NCBI GenBank assembly: GCA_023266195.1
Contig: JAHFRP010000003.1
Location: 186,001-250,000 of the forward strand
Source of the DNA: Sulfuricella sp.
Lineage (GTDB): Bacteria; Pseudomonadota; Gammaproteobacteria; Burkholderiales; Sulfuricellaceae
Direction of reading: 5' to 3'
Length of the DNA stretch: 64,000 nt
A program made the translations under genes and the position numbers. This document shows positions 7,947 through 16,773 of this stretch, piece after piece (position 1 is the first letter of the stretch; the number at the start of each line of letters is the position of its first letter). Under the pieces are notes generated by a model, which worked only from the letters and a program-made list of their open reading frames with translations, ran no database searches and had not been told where the DNA came from.

Positions 7947-9668
7947 ATGAGCTTCGCCATGCACGGCGTCGGCGTTTCCGGCGGCATCGCCATCGGCTAC
8001 GCCCATCTGGTTTCCCACGCCGTGCTGGAAGTCCCGCTGTATGCGTTGCCCAAAACCCAGATTGCCGGCGAGGTCGCCCGCTTCGAAGCCGCGATCGAAT
8101 CCACCCGCACCGAACTTGAGGCCCTGCGCGCTAACATTCCGGCCGGTTCGCCGGCGGAATTCGGCGCCTTTCTCGACCTGCACCTCCTGATCCTGGGCGA
8201 CCACACGCTTTCGAAGGCACCGATCGACCTGATCAAAAACCAGCGCATCAACGCAGAATGGGCGCTGAAGCAGCAAATGGACGCGCTGCTCACCCAGTTC
8301 GAGCAGATTGAGGACGACTACCTGCGCGAACGCAAGGCCGACGTGGTGCAGGTGGTGGAGCGCGTGCTCAAGGCGCTGCTGGGGCATTCCGGGCACGTGC
8401 CGGCGGGCGGTTCGGAGCAGACCCGCATCCTGGTGGCGCACGATCTGTCCCCCGCCGACATGATGCTGTTCAAGCAGCAGCGCTTTGCCGCGTTCATCAC
8501 CGACGTCGGCGGCGCCACTTCGCACACCGCGATCGTCGCGCGCAGCCTGAACATGCCCTCGATCGTGGCGCTGCACCATGCACGCCAGCTGATCCGCGAA
8601 AACGAGCTGTTGATCGTCGACGGCCAGCAGGGCGTGGTGATCGTCAACCCCGACAAGCACATCCTGTCCGAATACAAGCTGCGCCAGGGCCAGTGGGAGA
8701 TCGAGAAGCAGAAGCTCAAGCGCCTCAAGACCACCGCCGCCACCACCCTCGACGGTACGGCGGTGGAACTCCACGCCAACATCGAGCTGCCTCAGGACGT
8801 CCCGCAGGTGCGCGAAGCCGGCGCGGCCGGCGTCGGCCTGTTCCGCAGCGAATTCCTGTTCCTCAACCGCGACGATCTGCCCGACGAGGAAGAACAATTC
8901 GCCGCCTACCGCAAGGTGGCCGAGGATATGAAAGGCATGCCGGTCACGGTGCGCACCCTCGACCTGGGCGCCGACAAGCAGCTCCGCTTCGCCGACCGCA
9001 GCGGCGACAACCCCGCCCTGGGGCTGCGCGCCATCCGCCTGTGCCTGGCCGAACCGCAAATGTTCCATACCCAGCTGCGGGCGATCCTGCGCGCCTCGCA
9101 TTACGGCAGGATCAAGATCCTGGTGCCGATGCTCAGCAGCCTGAGCGAGCTGCGCCAGACCCTGCACCTGATCGGCCACGCCAAGCAGGAGCTGGCCCAG
9201 GAAGGTGTTCCCTTCGACACGGCGATCCAGCTCGGCGGCATGATCGAGATCCCCGCGGCGGCGCTGGCGGTGCAGACTTTCGCCAAAAACCTCGACTTTC
9301 TTTCCATCGGCACCAACGACTTGATCCAGTACACCCTGGCGATCGACCGCACCGACGACACCGTGGCGCATCTGTATGATCCGCTCCACCCCGCCGTGCT
9401 GCAGTTGATCGCGATGACCATCGCCGCCGCCGACAAGGCCGGCATCCCGGTCTCTGTATGCGGCGAGATGGCGGGTGACGCAGCCCTCTCCCGTTTGCTG
9501 CTCGGTTTCGGGTTGCGCCAGTTTTCGATGCACCCGGCGCACCTGCTCGCAGTCAAGCAGCAGGTGCTCAAGTCCGACCTGCCGCGCATCACCGGCATCG
9601 CGCAGAAAATGCTCAAGACGCAGGAACCGGAAAAGCTGCATCAGCTGCTGGCGCGATTGAACGAGTGA
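7947..9668 (+). CDS. ptsI: PTS enzyme I, phosphoenolpyruvate-protein phosphotransferase
   Basis: Starts the PTS relay by phosphorylating HPr from phosphoenolpyruvate; 573 aa, normal length. The swivelling His domain has GGATSHTAIVARS with the phospho-His. The C-terminal PEP-binding barrel has GVGLFRSEFLFL, MIEIPAAAL, SIGTNDLIQYTLAIDRTD and CGEMAGD with the catalytic Cys. ATG 7947 is preferred because GGAGGG lies 7 bases upstream and the protein then begins MSFAMHGVGVSGGIAIG as in the family; the frame is open from 7899, overlapping ptsH. It is last in the EIIA-HPr-EI operon. Confidence 0.94.
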   Translation: MSFAMHGVGVSGGIAIGYAHLVSHAVLEVPLYALPKTQIAGEVARFEAAIESTRTELEALRANIPAGSPAEFGAFLDLHLLILGDHTLSKAPIDLIKNQRINAEWALKQQMDALLTQFEQIEDDYLRERKADVVQVVERVLKALLGHSGHVPAGGSEQTRILVAHDLSPADMMLFKQQRFAAFITDVGGATSHTAIVARSLNMPSIVALHHARQLIRENELLIVDGQQGVVIVNPDKHILSEYKLRQGQWEIEKQKLKRLKTTAATTLDGTAVELHANIELPQDVPQVREAGAAGVGLFRSEFLFLNRDDLPDEEEQFAAYRKVAEDMKGMPVTVRTLDLGADKQLRFADRSGDNPALGLRAIRLCLAEPQMFHTQLRAILRASHYGRIKILVPMLSSLSELRQTLHLIGHAKQELAQEGVPFDTAIQLGGMIEIPAAALAVQTFAKNLDFLSIGTNDLIQYTLAIDRTDDTVAHLYDPLHPAVLQLIAMTIAAADKAGIPVSVCGEMAGDAALSRLLLGFGLRQFSMHPAHLLAVKQQVLKSDLPRITGIAQKMLKTQEPEKLHQLLARLNE

Positions 9669-9872
9669 ATGTAGGTTGGGTTAGGCGCGGCATTTTGCGC
9701 CGCATACGACCCGCACGAGCCGGTTTCATGGCTCGCAGCGGGTCGGAGTCCCCTTGTGGGATAACCCAACAAACCCAATCTTCCTTCAATATGTTGGTTT
9801 TGAATGTTTGGGTTTGTTGGGTTACGCGATAAAGCCGCTCTTGTACCCTTATAGGGTGAACCCAACCTACAT
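9669..9872. repeat. Nested palindromic intergenic repeat downstream of ptsI
   Basis: Outer arms ATGTAGGTTGGGTT (9669-9682) and AACCCAACCTACAT (9859-9872) are exact inverted repeats. A second exact pair, AACCCAACAAACCCA at 9763-9777 and TGGGTTTGTTGGGTT at 9809-9823, is nested inside. There is no coding potential. The layout suggests a non-autonomous mobile repeat that carries, or is built from, tandem AACCCAAC units. Confidence 0.7.
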
Positions 9873-9889
9873 GCTGACGACTGACAACT

Positions 9890-9898
9890 TGCTATAAT
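9890..9898 (+). promoter_or_regulatory. Extended -10 promoter for metX-metW
   Basis: TGCTATAAT: perfect TATAAT with the TGn extension, ending 32 bases before the metX start. No clear -35. The site follows directly after the palindromic repeat that ends at 9872. Confidence 0.5.
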
Positions 9899-9930
9899 CC
9901 TACACATAAATAAAAAGCCCAGCGCAACCC

Positions 9931-11073
9931 ATGCATTCGCAATCCTCCTCCGTCGGCCTCGTGACCCCGCAAACCGCGCACTTCGAGGCGCCGCTCTCGC
10001 TGAACAGCGGCGCGGTGCTGGACGGTTACGACCTGGTTTACGAAACCTACGGCACGCTCAACGCAGACAAATCCAACGCCGTCCTGATTTGCCACGCCCT
10101 GTCGGGCAATCACCATGTCGCCGGCTTTTATCCCGGCCAAGAGAAGCGGCCGGGCTGGTGGGACAACATCATCGGCCCCGGCAAGCCGGTGGACACCGAC
10201 CGATTCTTCGTCATCGGACTCAACAATCTGGGCGGCTGCCACGGCTCGACCGGGCCTTCCAGCCTCAATCCGAAAACCGGCAAGCCCTATGGAGCATCTT
10301 TCCCGCTGGTGACGGTGGAAGACTGGGTGGAAACCCAGGCGCGCCTCGCCAACCGGCTCGGCATCGTCACCTTCGCCGCGATCATGGGCGGCAGCCTGGG
10401 CGGAATGCAGGTGCTGTCCTGGACCATCCGGCACCCGCAACGCGTGCGCCACGCACTGGTGATCGCCTCGGCGCCGAAACTGACGGCACAGAACATCGCC
10501 TTCAACGACGTGGCGCGCCAGGCGATCCTGACCGACCCGGATTTCCACGGCGGCGATTTCTATGCCCACGGCGTGGTGCCGCGGCGCGGACTGCGCCTGG
10601 CGCGCATGCTCGGCCATATCACCTACCTGTCGGACGACGTGATGGGAGAAAAATTCGGCCGTATCCTCAAGAACGACGTGTTCCAGTTCGGCTACGGCGT
10701 CGAGTTCGAGGTCGAATCCTACCTGCGCTACCAGGGCGACAAGTTCGCCGACAGCTTCGACGCCAACACCTATCTGCTGATGACCAAGGCGCTGGATTAT
10801 TTCGATCCCACCCATCACCAGCGCACCAGCCTGAGCGAGGCGTTAAAGCCCGCCACGGCCGATTTCCTGGTGGTTTCCTTCACCAGCGACTGGCGCTTCG
10901 CCCCCAGCCGCTCGCACGAAATCGTCAAGGCGCTGCTGGATAACGACCGCCGCGTCAGTTACGCGGAGATTACCGCGGCGCACGGCCACGACGCCTTCCT
11001 CATGCCAGACCCGCATTACCACGGCTTGGTGCGCGGCTACCTGAACAACGTGGCCAGGGGGTTGGAATTATGA
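9931..11073 (+). CDS. metX: Homoserine O-acyltransferase MetX
   Basis: Alpha/beta-hydrolase enzyme that acylates L-homoserine with acetyl-CoA or succinyl-CoA in methionine synthesis; 380 aa. Nucleophile elbow GGSLGGMQ (Ser about residue 156), with catalytic Asp in [13 protein letters not shown] and His in HGHDAFLMP near the C-terminus. N-terminal [20 protein letters not shown] and GNHHVAGFY are typical of the family. Whether it uses acetyl or succinyl groups cannot be settled from sequence; many proteobacterial MetX use succinyl-CoA. It overlaps metW by 4 bases (ATGA). Confidence 0.93.
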   Translation: MHSQSSSVGLVTPQTAHFEAPLSLNSGAVLDGYDLVYETYGTLNADKSNAVLICHALSGNHHVAGFYPGQEKRPGWWDNIIGPGKPVDTDRFFVIGLNNLGGCHGSTGPSSLNPKTGKPYGASFPLVTVEDWVETQARLANRLGIVTFAAIMGGSLGGMQVLSWTIRHPQRVRHALVIASAPKLTAQNIAFNDVARQAILTDPDFHGGDFYAHGVVPRRGLRLARMLGHITYLSDDVMGEKFGRILKNDVFQFGYGVEFEVESYLRYQGDKFADSFDANTYLLMTKALDYFDPTHHQRTSLSEALKPATADFLVVSFTSDWRFAPSRSHEIVKALLDNDRRVSYAEITAAHGHDAFLMPDPHYHGLVRGYLNNVARGLEL

Positions 11074-11663
11074 TCGCGCGTTCGGACTTCGCCGCCATCG
11101 CCCAGTGGGTCACGCCCAACGCCAAGGTGCTCGACCTCGGGTGCGGCGACGGCAGCCTGCTGAAATACCTGGCCGAAACCCGCAACATCCGCGGCTATGG
11201 CATCGAGATCGCCGACGCCAACGTGCTCGCCTGCGTGGAAAAGAACGTGAACGTCATCCAGATGGACCTGGAAGCCGGGCTGTCGGGCTTCGAATCGCAA
11301 TCGTTCGATTTCGTCATCCTGTCGCAGACCCTGCAGGCGATGCACCACATCGAGCAGCTGGTGGCGGAAATCCTGCGCGTCGGCAAGCATGGCATCGTCA
11401 CCATCCCCAATTTCGGTTATTGGCGCCATCGCCTGCAGGTGCTCGGCGGGCATATGCCGGTGTCGAAAGACCTGCCCTACCAGTGGTATGACACGCCCAA
11501 CATCCACTTCTGCACCTTTGCCGACTTCGAAACATTCTGCCGCGACCATGGCGTGCAGATGCTGGAACGCCATATCATGTGCGACGGCGCAAGCGTGACC
11601 GTACTGCCCAACCTGTTCGGCAAGCTGGCCGTCTATCGCCTGGAGCGGCGCGCGCCCGACTGA
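11070..11663 (+). CDS. metW: Methionine biosynthesis protein MetW
   Basis: 197-aa class I methyltransferase-fold protein. SAM-binding motif [16 protein letters not shown] is near residues 19-34, and [12 protein letters not shown] is the motif IV region. MetW is found translationally coupled to MetX in many proteobacteria and is needed for, or stimulates, homoserine acylation. The ATGA overlap with metX supports joint expression. Confidence 0.9.
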   Translation: MIARSDFAAIAQWVTPNAKVLDLGCGDGSLLKYLAETRNIRGYGIEIADANVLACVEKNVNVIQMDLEAGLSGFESQSFDFVILSQTLQAMHHIEQLVAEILRVGKHGIVTIPNFGYWRHRLQVLGGHMPVSKDLPYQWYDTPNIHFCTFADFETFCRDHGVQMLERHIMCDGASVTVLPNLFGKLAVYRLERRAPD

Positions 11664-11986
11664 CGAGGGCATAAAATCAAAATCGGCGCGAAGACGCAAA
11701 GAAAAACCTGTTGATCCGAAAACCCTCAGATCAAGCCACAGAGAACACAGAGATGAAGCGGGTTTTTGGGCATTTCTGCAGTCACCGGGTGAGCGATAAC
11801 AGTTAGACCGGCAACCTCTTGTTTTTCCTCTGTGAACTCTGTGTTCTCTGTGGCTAAATGCTTTTTCCAGGTTGATTTTCCAATTTTTTCCTTGCGATCC
11901 CTTGGCGCCTGTTGCGGTTCAACTGATTTTTTCGGATTCATTGTCTATAGTGAAATCATCCTGTACCCCGATTGAGGAGAACAACG
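11664..11986. other. Intergenic stretch between metW and the DUF4426 gene
   Basis: 323 bases without a credible gene. 11731-11866 is repeat copy B (separate entry). The remaining flanks are short and AT-richer. The 3' part (about 11935-11985) must hold the promoter and RBS (GAGGAGA) of the DUF4426 gene, if it is not read through from metXW. Confidence 0.6.
11731..11866 (-). repeat. MITE-like element, copy B (inverted relative to copy A)
   Basis: 136 bases with terminal AGCCACAGAGAACACAGAG and its reverse complement. The reverse complement aligns along its whole length with 4986-5124. The shared flank AAAAAGCATTTAGCC on one side and GGCTTGA on the other define the element ends. No reading frame inside. 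Confidence 0.8.
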
Positions 11987-12418
11987 ATGAAAACACTACT
12001 CAGTCTGTTGGCCTTGGCCCTGGTGCTTCCCGCCGCCGCGCGGGCGGAGCAGGCGCAGAAATTCGGCGACGTGGAAATCCACTACAACGCGCTGTCCACC
12101 AACGACCTCACGCCTGAAATCGCCCGGAATTACAAGCTTGCCCGCAGCAAGGGCCGCGGCCTGCTGACGCTCTCGGTATTGAAGAAAAACAGCATGGGAG
12201 TGAGCTATCCGGTGGCGGCGGAAGTCAAGGTCAACGCGGCCAACGTCTATTCCCAGTTGATCAAGATCGACATGCGCGAGATCAGGGAAGGCAACGCGAT
12301 CTACTATCTCGGCGAATACTGGATGACGCCGCCGGAAACGCTGAAGTTCAATATCAGCGTCAAGCCGGAAGGGGCGGCACAGCCTTACAGCTTCGAGTAC
12401 CCGCAATCATTTTACTAG
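11987..12418 (+). CDS. Secreted DUF4426 protein
   Basis: 143 aa from ATG 11987, which follows GAGGAGA at a good distance. N-terminal MKTLLSLLALALVLPAAARA is a Sec signal peptide with an AxA cleavage site. The mature part (KFGDVEIHYNALSTNDLTPE, IARNYKLARSKGRGLLTLSV, EYWMTPPETLKFNISV) matches DUF4426, a small periplasmic family of unknown function. Genes of this family follow metX-metW in pseudomonads too, so the neighbourhood is conserved. Its last 12 bases overlap the 3' end of the convergent TauE/SafE-type gene. Confidence 0.85.
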   Translation: MKTLLSLLALALVLPAAARAEQAQKFGDVEIHYNALSTNDLTPEIARNYKLARSKGRGLLTLSVLKKNSMGVSYPVAAEVKVNAANVYSQLIKIDMREIREGNAIYYLGEYWMTPPETLKFNISVKPEGAAQPYSFEYPQSFY

Positions 12419-13081
12419 CAGTGCCAGCCGGTAAAGCCCGAGCACGCCGAATCCCGCCACCAGCAGCCCGGCGGCGAAGCGCACTCCCTTGTGCTGCATG
12501 AAGCTCTTCAGCTGTCGGGCAAAATAGCCCATCGCCAGCAAGTTGGGCAGCGTGCCGACGCCGAACGCGAGCATGATCGCCCCGCCGCGAGCCGCGCTGC
12601 CGCTGGACATGGCGGTCACCAGCAGGCTGTAGACCAGGCCGCAAGGCACCCATCCCCACAGCGCACCGAGGCCGAACGCCTGGCCCACGCTACGCACCGG
12701 CAGCAGTTTTCTCGTATAAGGCTGCAACTGCTGCCAGATCGCGCCGCCCAGGCGCTCGATCTGCACCACCGCATGAGATAGCCCGGCCAGGTACAGACCC
12801 AGGAAAATCAGCATCAGGTTGGCCACCAGGTAGAGCCCCTGTTTGACCGGCAGCATGCCGCTCAACATCATGCTGCTCGCTCCGGCCGCGCCCACCAGCA
12901 CGCCGGCGACGGTGTAGCTGGCCAGCCGGCCCAGGTTGTAGGCCAGATGGAAACGCCATTGCGGCACGTTGGCCGGCATTTGCAGGCTCAGCGCGCCGAC
13001 GATGCCGCCGCACATGCCGACGCAATGGGTGCCGCCGAGCAAGCCGACCAAGAGCGCGGAGATCAGGCTGATTTCAGGCAT
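12407..13081 (-). CDS. TauE/SafE-type membrane protein with HCVGMCGG motif
   Basis: 224-aa polytopic membrane protein with about six hydrophobic segments. The first helix ends GLLGGTHCVGMCGGIVGAL (residues 13-31), a His/Cys-rich motif found in the UreH/TauE-like family often linked with copper handling and cytochrome oxidase genes. GWVPCGLVYSLLVTAM holds a further Pro-Cys. Such proteins are annotated as sulfite exporter TauE/SafE family, and the true substrate is uncertain; a metal (copper) role is inferred from the Cys motif. It converges on the DUF4426 gene with a 12-base overlap. Confidence 0.82.
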   Translation of the reverse strand: MPEISLISALLVGLLGGTHCVGMCGGIVGALSLQMPANVPQWRFHLAYNLGRLASYTVAGVLVGAAGASSMMLSGMLPVKQGLYLVANLMLIFLGLYLAGLSHAVVQIERLGGAIWQQLQPYTRKLLPVRSVGQAFGLGALWGWVPCGLVYSLLVTAMSSGSAARGGAIMLAFGVGTLPNLLAMGYFARQLKSFMQHKGVRFAAGLLVAGFGVLGLYRLALLVK

Positions 13082-13192
13082 GGTTATTTCGGGGGAGAAG
13101 TGTCATGGCCGGCCATTTTGACACAGCCGGCCCCATCAGACAAAACCGGAAACCTTCTTCCACCCCGCGTTTTCGGGTAAGGTAGCGCCTCC

Positions 13193-14464
13193 ATGTCTGA
13201 AATTTCACCGAAACTCTGGCGGGCGATCTTTACCCGCAAAATGCTCATCTGCGTGTTCACCGGCTTCAGCTCCGGCCTGCCGCTGTATTTGCTGATCAGC
13301 CTGGTGCCGGCCTGGCTGCGCTCGGAGCAGGTCGATCTCAAGGTGATCGGCCTGTTCGCGCTGATCCAGCTGCCCTATATCTGGAAATTCCTCTGGTCGC
13401 CGCTGCTCGATCACTATGCCTGGCGAGCGCTGGGCCGGCGCCGCGGCTGGATGCTGCTGGCCCAACTGGCACTGCTGCTTTCGGTGCCGCTGTTCGGCTG
13501 GTTCGAGCCTAAGGCGGAGCTGTGGGGCGTCGCCTATCTGGCGCTGGCGGTGGCCTTCTTTTCCGCCACCCAGGATGTGGTACTCGACGCCTTCCGCCGC
13601 GAGATCCTGTTCGACGTCGAGCTGGGACTGGGCAACGCCATCCACGTCAACGCCTACCGCCTCGCTGGCCTGGTACCGGGTTCGCTGTCGCTGATCCTGG
13701 CCGACCATCTGCCATGGAACAGCGTGTTCCTGATCACCGCGCTGTTCATGCTCCCCGGCATCGCGATGACGCTGATGGTCAACGAGCCCCTGCCCGTCAG
13801 CTCCGGCCCGAGAACGCTGCGGGAGGCGGTGGCCGACCCGTTCCGCGAATTCGTCGAGCGCCGCGGCTGGCGCTCCGCGCTCCTGATCCTCGGCTTCATC
13901 TTTCTCTACAAGCTCGGCGACAGCATGGCCACCGCCCTGGCGACGCCGTTCTACCTCGACATGGGCTTCACCAAGACCGACATCGGCCTGATCGCCAAGC
14001 ACGCCGGTCTCTGGCCCAGCGTCATCGGCGGCCTGCTGGGCGGGGTGTGGATGATGCGGCTCGGGATCAACCGCGCGCTGTGGCTGTTCGGCACGGTGCA
14101 GGTGGTGTCCATCCTGGGTTTCGCCGCGCTGGCGCTGATCGGCCACGACAAGGTGGCGCTCGCCCTGGTGATCGGTTTCGAAGCGCTGGGAGTGGGCCTG
14201 GGCACAGCGGCGTTCGTCTCCTTCATCGCCCGCACCACCAACCCGCTCTACACCGCCACCCAGTTCGCCCTGTTCACCAGCTTGGCCTCGGTGCCGCGCG
14301 CGTTCATCAACGCCTCCACCGGTTACCTGGTCGAACAGCTCGGCTGGTTTTCCTTCTTCCTGCTGTGCACCGCGCTGGCGCTGCCGGGAATGGCGTTGCT
14401 CGTCAAAGTGGCGCCTTGGAGCGAAAACGGAGACCGCTACCTGGCCGGCGATCAGAGCGAATAG
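13193..14464 (+). CDS. ampG: AmpG-type muropeptide permease (MFS)
   Basis: 423-aa major facilitator protein with 12 predicted membrane segments. N-terminal FTGFSSGLPLYLLISLVPAWLR and LPYIWKFLWSPLLDHY are typical of AmpG, as is SATQDVVLDAFRREIL. AmpG imports GlcNAc-anhydroMurNAc peptides released in wall turnover for recycling, which fits the other peptidoglycan genes of the window. The stop codon lies in a 20-base direct repeat shared with the end of xth (see findings). Confidence 0.88.
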   Translation: MSEISPKLWRAIFTRKMLICVFTGFSSGLPLYLLISLVPAWLRSEQVDLKVIGLFALIQLPYIWKFLWSPLLDHYAWRALGRRRGWMLLAQLALLLSVPLFGWFEPKAELWGVAYLALAVAFFSATQDVVLDAFRREILFDVELGLGNAIHVNAYRLAGLVPGSLSLILADHLPWNSVFLITALFMLPGIAMTLMVNEPLPVSSGPRTLREAVADPFREFVERRGWRSALLILGFIFLYKLGDSMATALATPFYLDMGFTKTDIGLIAKHAGLWPSVIGGLLGGVWMMRLGINRALWLFGTVQVVSILGFAALALIGHDKVALALVIGFEALGVGLGTAAFVSFIARTTNPLYTATQFALFTSLASVPRAFINASTGYLVEQLGWFSFFLLCTALALPGMALLVKVAPWSENGDRYLAGDQSE

Positions 14465-14555
14465 CTCGTAGGATGCGGTGAGGAACGAACCGCATCGATC
14501 GCGAGCGATGCGGTTCGCTTAGGCTCACCGCATCACCGGCGATCAGAGCGAATAG
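14445..14555. repeat. Palindromic repeat flanked by 20-base direct repeats, ampG/xth
   Basis: CCGGCGATCAGAGCGAATAG occurs at 14445-14464 and again at 14536-14555. Between them (14465-14535) lies a palindromic unit: GGATGCGGTGAG/CTCACCGCATC outside and CGAACCGCATC/GATGCGGTTCG inside. The left copy encodes the ampG stop (TAG); the right copy encodes, on the other strand, the xth stop (TGA). The direct repeats look like a target duplication made when the palindrome arrived. Confidence 0.75.
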
Positions 14556-15322
14556 CCGTAATCGATCGTCAGCGGTGCATGGTCGCTGAAGCGCTGTTCC
14601 TTGTAGACGGCGGCGCTTTTCGCCAGCGCCGCGACGCCGGGCGTGGCGATCTGGTAGTCGATGCGCCAGCCGACGTTCTTGGCCCAGGCCTGGCCGCGGT
14701 TCGACCACCAGGTGTAGCCTTCGCCGGCGGCTTCGGGGTACAGCGTGCGGTAGACATCGACCCAGCCGAGCTCGTCGAATACCCTGGTCAGCCAGGCGCG
14801 CTCTTCCGGCAGGAAGCCGGAATTTTTCTGGTTGGATTTCCAGTTTTTCAAGTCGATTTCCTGGTGCGCGATGTTCCAGTCGCCGCACAGCACCACTTCC
14901 CGCCCCTGCGCCTTCAGTTCCCTGAGATGGGGAAAGAAATATTCCATGAAGCGGAACTTGGATGCCTGCCGCTCCTCGCCGCTGGAGCCGGAGGGCAGGT
15001 AGAGCGAAATGACGCTGAGGTTGCCGAAATCGGCTTGCAGGTAGCGCCCCTCGGCATCGATCTCGGCCTGCCCCAGGCCTTCCGTGACCTTGTCCGGCTG
15101 TCTTTTCGAATAGAGGCCCACCCCGCTGTAGCCCTTCTTTTCGGCATAGTGGAAGTAGCCATAAAAGCCGGGAGGGTTGAGCATGGCCGCCGTCATGTCG
15201 GCGGTTTGCGCCTTGAGCTCCTGCAGGCAGACGATGTCGGCGTGCTGCTGCGGCAGCCATTCAAGCATCCCCTTGGTTGCCGCGGAACGGATTCCGTTCA
15301 GGTTCAGGGTTATAATGCGCAA
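14543..15322 (-). CDS. xth: Exodeoxyribonuclease III (AP endonuclease)
   Basis: DNA repair nuclease of the EEP superfamily, 259 aa. Start chosen at TTG 15322 because GGAGAAA lies 5 bases upstream and the protein then opens with [17 protein letters not shown], the family N-terminus. A longer frame to 15946 only reads antisense to pyrE. Motifs: CLQELKAQ (metal Glu), [26 protein letters not shown] (Asp, Asn), [18 protein letters not shown] and the final [11 protein letters not shown] with catalytic Asp-His. Divergent from pyrE with 21 bases between the starts. Confidence 0.93.
   Translation of the reverse strand: MRIITLNLNGIRSAATKGMLEWLPQQHADIVCLQELKAQTADMTAAMLNPPGFYGYFHYAEKKGYSGVGLYSKRQPDKVTEGLGQAEIDAEGRYLQADFGNLSVISLYLPSGSSGEERQASKFRFMEYFFPHLRELKAQGREVVLCGDWNIAHQEIDLKNWKSNQKNSGFLPEERAWLTRVFDELGWVDVYRTLYPEAAGEGYTWWSNRGQAWAKNVGWRIDYQIATPGVAALAKSAAVYKEQRFSDHAPLTIDYGYSL
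15311..15316 (+). promoter_or_regulatory. -10 element of pyrE promoter, inside xth
   Basis: A perfect TATAAT 27 bases before the pyrE start. It lies within the first codons of xth on the other strand, as it must, since only 21 bases separate the two starts. No strong -35 seen. Confidence 0.4.
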
Positions 15323-15343
15323 TCGATTTCTCCGGGAATAAAC

Positions 15344-15991
15344 ATGCAGGATTTTCGTCAGGATTTCATTCGTTTCGCCGTCGAGCGCCAAGTGCTGTGC
15401 TTCGGCGAATTCAAGACCAAGGCCGGCCGGCTCTCGCCGTATTTCTTCAATACCGGCCTGTTCAACGACGGCGAATCCCTTGCGCAGCTGGCTCAATTTT
15501 ACGCCAAAGCCATTCTTTCCGCCCCGTTCCCGTTCGACATGCTGTTCGGCCCGGCCTACAAGGGCATACCCCTGGTGGCCGCGATCGCGGTGGCGCTGGC
15601 CGGCCACGGCCGCAACCTGCCGTTTTCGTTCAACCGCAAGGAAGCCAAGGATCACGGCGAGGGCGGCGCCATCGTCGGCGCGAAGCTGGCCGGCCGGGTG
15701 TTGATCGTGGACGACGTGATTTCGGCCGGCACGTCGGTGCGCGAATCGGTCGGCCTGATCAAGGCCAACGGCGCCGAGCCGTGCGGCGTGATGATCGCGC
15801 TCGACCGGCAGGAGCGCGGCACCGGCGAGCTGTCCGCCACCCAGGAAGTGACGCAGGGCTACGGCATCCCGGTGGTGAGCATCGCCACGCTGGACGACAT
15901 GATCGCTTACTTGCGGCAACAGCCGGGCATGGCGCAAAATCTGCAAGCCGTTCTGGATTACAAAAACCGTTACGGTGTCGCGGAAAACTAA
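15344..15991 (+). CDS. pyrE: Orotate phosphoribosyltransferase
   Basis: Pyrimidine synthesis enzyme making OMP from orotate and PRPP, 215 aa. It starts [20 protein letters not shown] at ATG 15344; the longer upstream frame is antisense to xth. Substrate and PRPP sites: [40 protein letters not shown] and the PRPP loop [18 protein letters not shown] frame shared with xth's promoter zone suggests tightly packed divergent control. Confidence 0.95.
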   Translation: MQDFRQDFIRFAVERQVLCFGEFKTKAGRLSPYFFNTGLFNDGESLAQLAQFYAKAILSAPFPFDMLFGPAYKGIPLVAAIAVALAGHGRNLPFSFNRKEAKDHGEGGAIVGAKLAGRVLIVDDVISAGTSVRESVGLIKANGAEPCGVMIALDRQERGTGELSATQEVTQGYGIPVVSIATLDDMIAYLRQQPGMAQNLQAVLDYKNRYGVAEN

Positions 15992-16007
15992 ACAAATCGG
16001 AGCAATA

Positions 16008-16628
16008 ATGCGTTACATCCTTTCTCTGTTATTGCTGGCGCTGGTCAGCCTTCCCGCTACGGCCAAGATGTATAAATGGGTCGATGAAAAAGGCGAAACC
16101 CATTTCGGCGACACCGTTCCGGCCCAATATGCCGGCCAGGGCAGCGCCGAGCTCAACAAGGGCGGACTGGTCATCAGGAAAACCGACCCCGCCCTGACGC
16201 CGGAACAGCGCAAGACCAGGGAAGACGAACTGGCGCAGAAAAAGGAAGAGGAACGCAAGGCAATGGAGCAGAAGCGGCGCGACGCGGCGCTGCTCAACAC
16301 TTACACCACCGAGAAGGAAATCGACCTGGTGCGCGACCGCAACCTGCAACAGGCCGAACTCCAGCGCCAGGGAGTCGAATTGCGCATCAAGCAGATCCAG
16401 CCGCGCTATAACCAGTTCCGCAGCCAGGCGACCACCCTTACGGCCAGGCAGAAACCGCTGCCGCCGGGCCTGCAACAAGAGATGCAGGAAACGGAAAAAG
16501 AATTGAAGCACCTGCAAGAGATGGTGCAGCGGAAACACCAGGAAATGGACGACCTCCGAGCCAAATTCGAGGACGACAAAAAACGCTTCCGCGAACTGCA
16601 CCGGATCGAGGACAGCGCCAAGAATTAA
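16008..16628 (+). CDS. Secreted DUF4124 protein with coiled coil
   Basis: 206 aa from ATG 16008, with CGGAGC as RBS. Signal peptide MRYILSLLLLALVSLPATA, then the DUF4124 motif KMYKWVDEKGETHFGDTVP at about residues 20-38. The rest is highly charged and helical, with Lys/Glu/Gln-rich runs (EELAQKKEEERKAMEQ-like region and a second coil near 150-200). Function unknown. DUF4124 proteins are periplasmic or envelope-linked and common in beta- and gammaproteobacteria. It follows pyrE by 16 bases and may be co-transcribed. Confidence 0.82.
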   Translation: MRYILSLLLLALVSLPATAKMYKWVDEKGETHFGDTVPAQYAGQGSAELNKGGLVIRKTDPALTPEQRKTREDELAQKKEEERKAMEQKRRDAALLNTYTTEKEIDLVRDRNLQQAELQRQGVELRIKQIQPRYNQFRSQATTLTARQKPLPPGLQQEMQETEKELKHLQEMVQRKHQEMDDLRAKFEDDKKRFRELHRIEDSAKN

Positions 16629-16773
16629 CAGGATGTTGAAAAACGTGGCGAGGGGGTGTCAGGCCAGGAAAAAACCGGCGAAAAAGCGAAGTTTACATCA
16701 AGTAAATGACCATTCTGAGCCTGTTTTTGACAACGCTTCACGCCCCCGCAGTAGGATTTCAACACCCTGTTAA
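16627..16773. repeat. Palindromic element, ACATCAAGTA-centre family, copy 1
   Basis: Outer arms (TTAACAGGATGTTGAAA at 16627 and the facing TTTCAACACCCTGTTAA ending at 16772) flank a core with a palindromic centre TTTACATCAAGTAAATG. 22858-23009 has the same plan: near-palindromic arms, GTRGCGAG early, centre TGTACATCAAGTACATG, then CCGAGC and CGCAGTA. This indicates one diverged repeat family. Confidence 0.65.

Noticed and set aside
7785-9641. 618-codon minus-strand frame opposite ptsI
   Set aside because: Shadow of ptsI with His/Asp/Gln-rich text and no domain.
15323-15946. N-terminal extension of xth across pyrE
   Set aside because: The extra 208 residues are antisense pyrE; the family N-terminus and an RBS place the start at TTG 15322.
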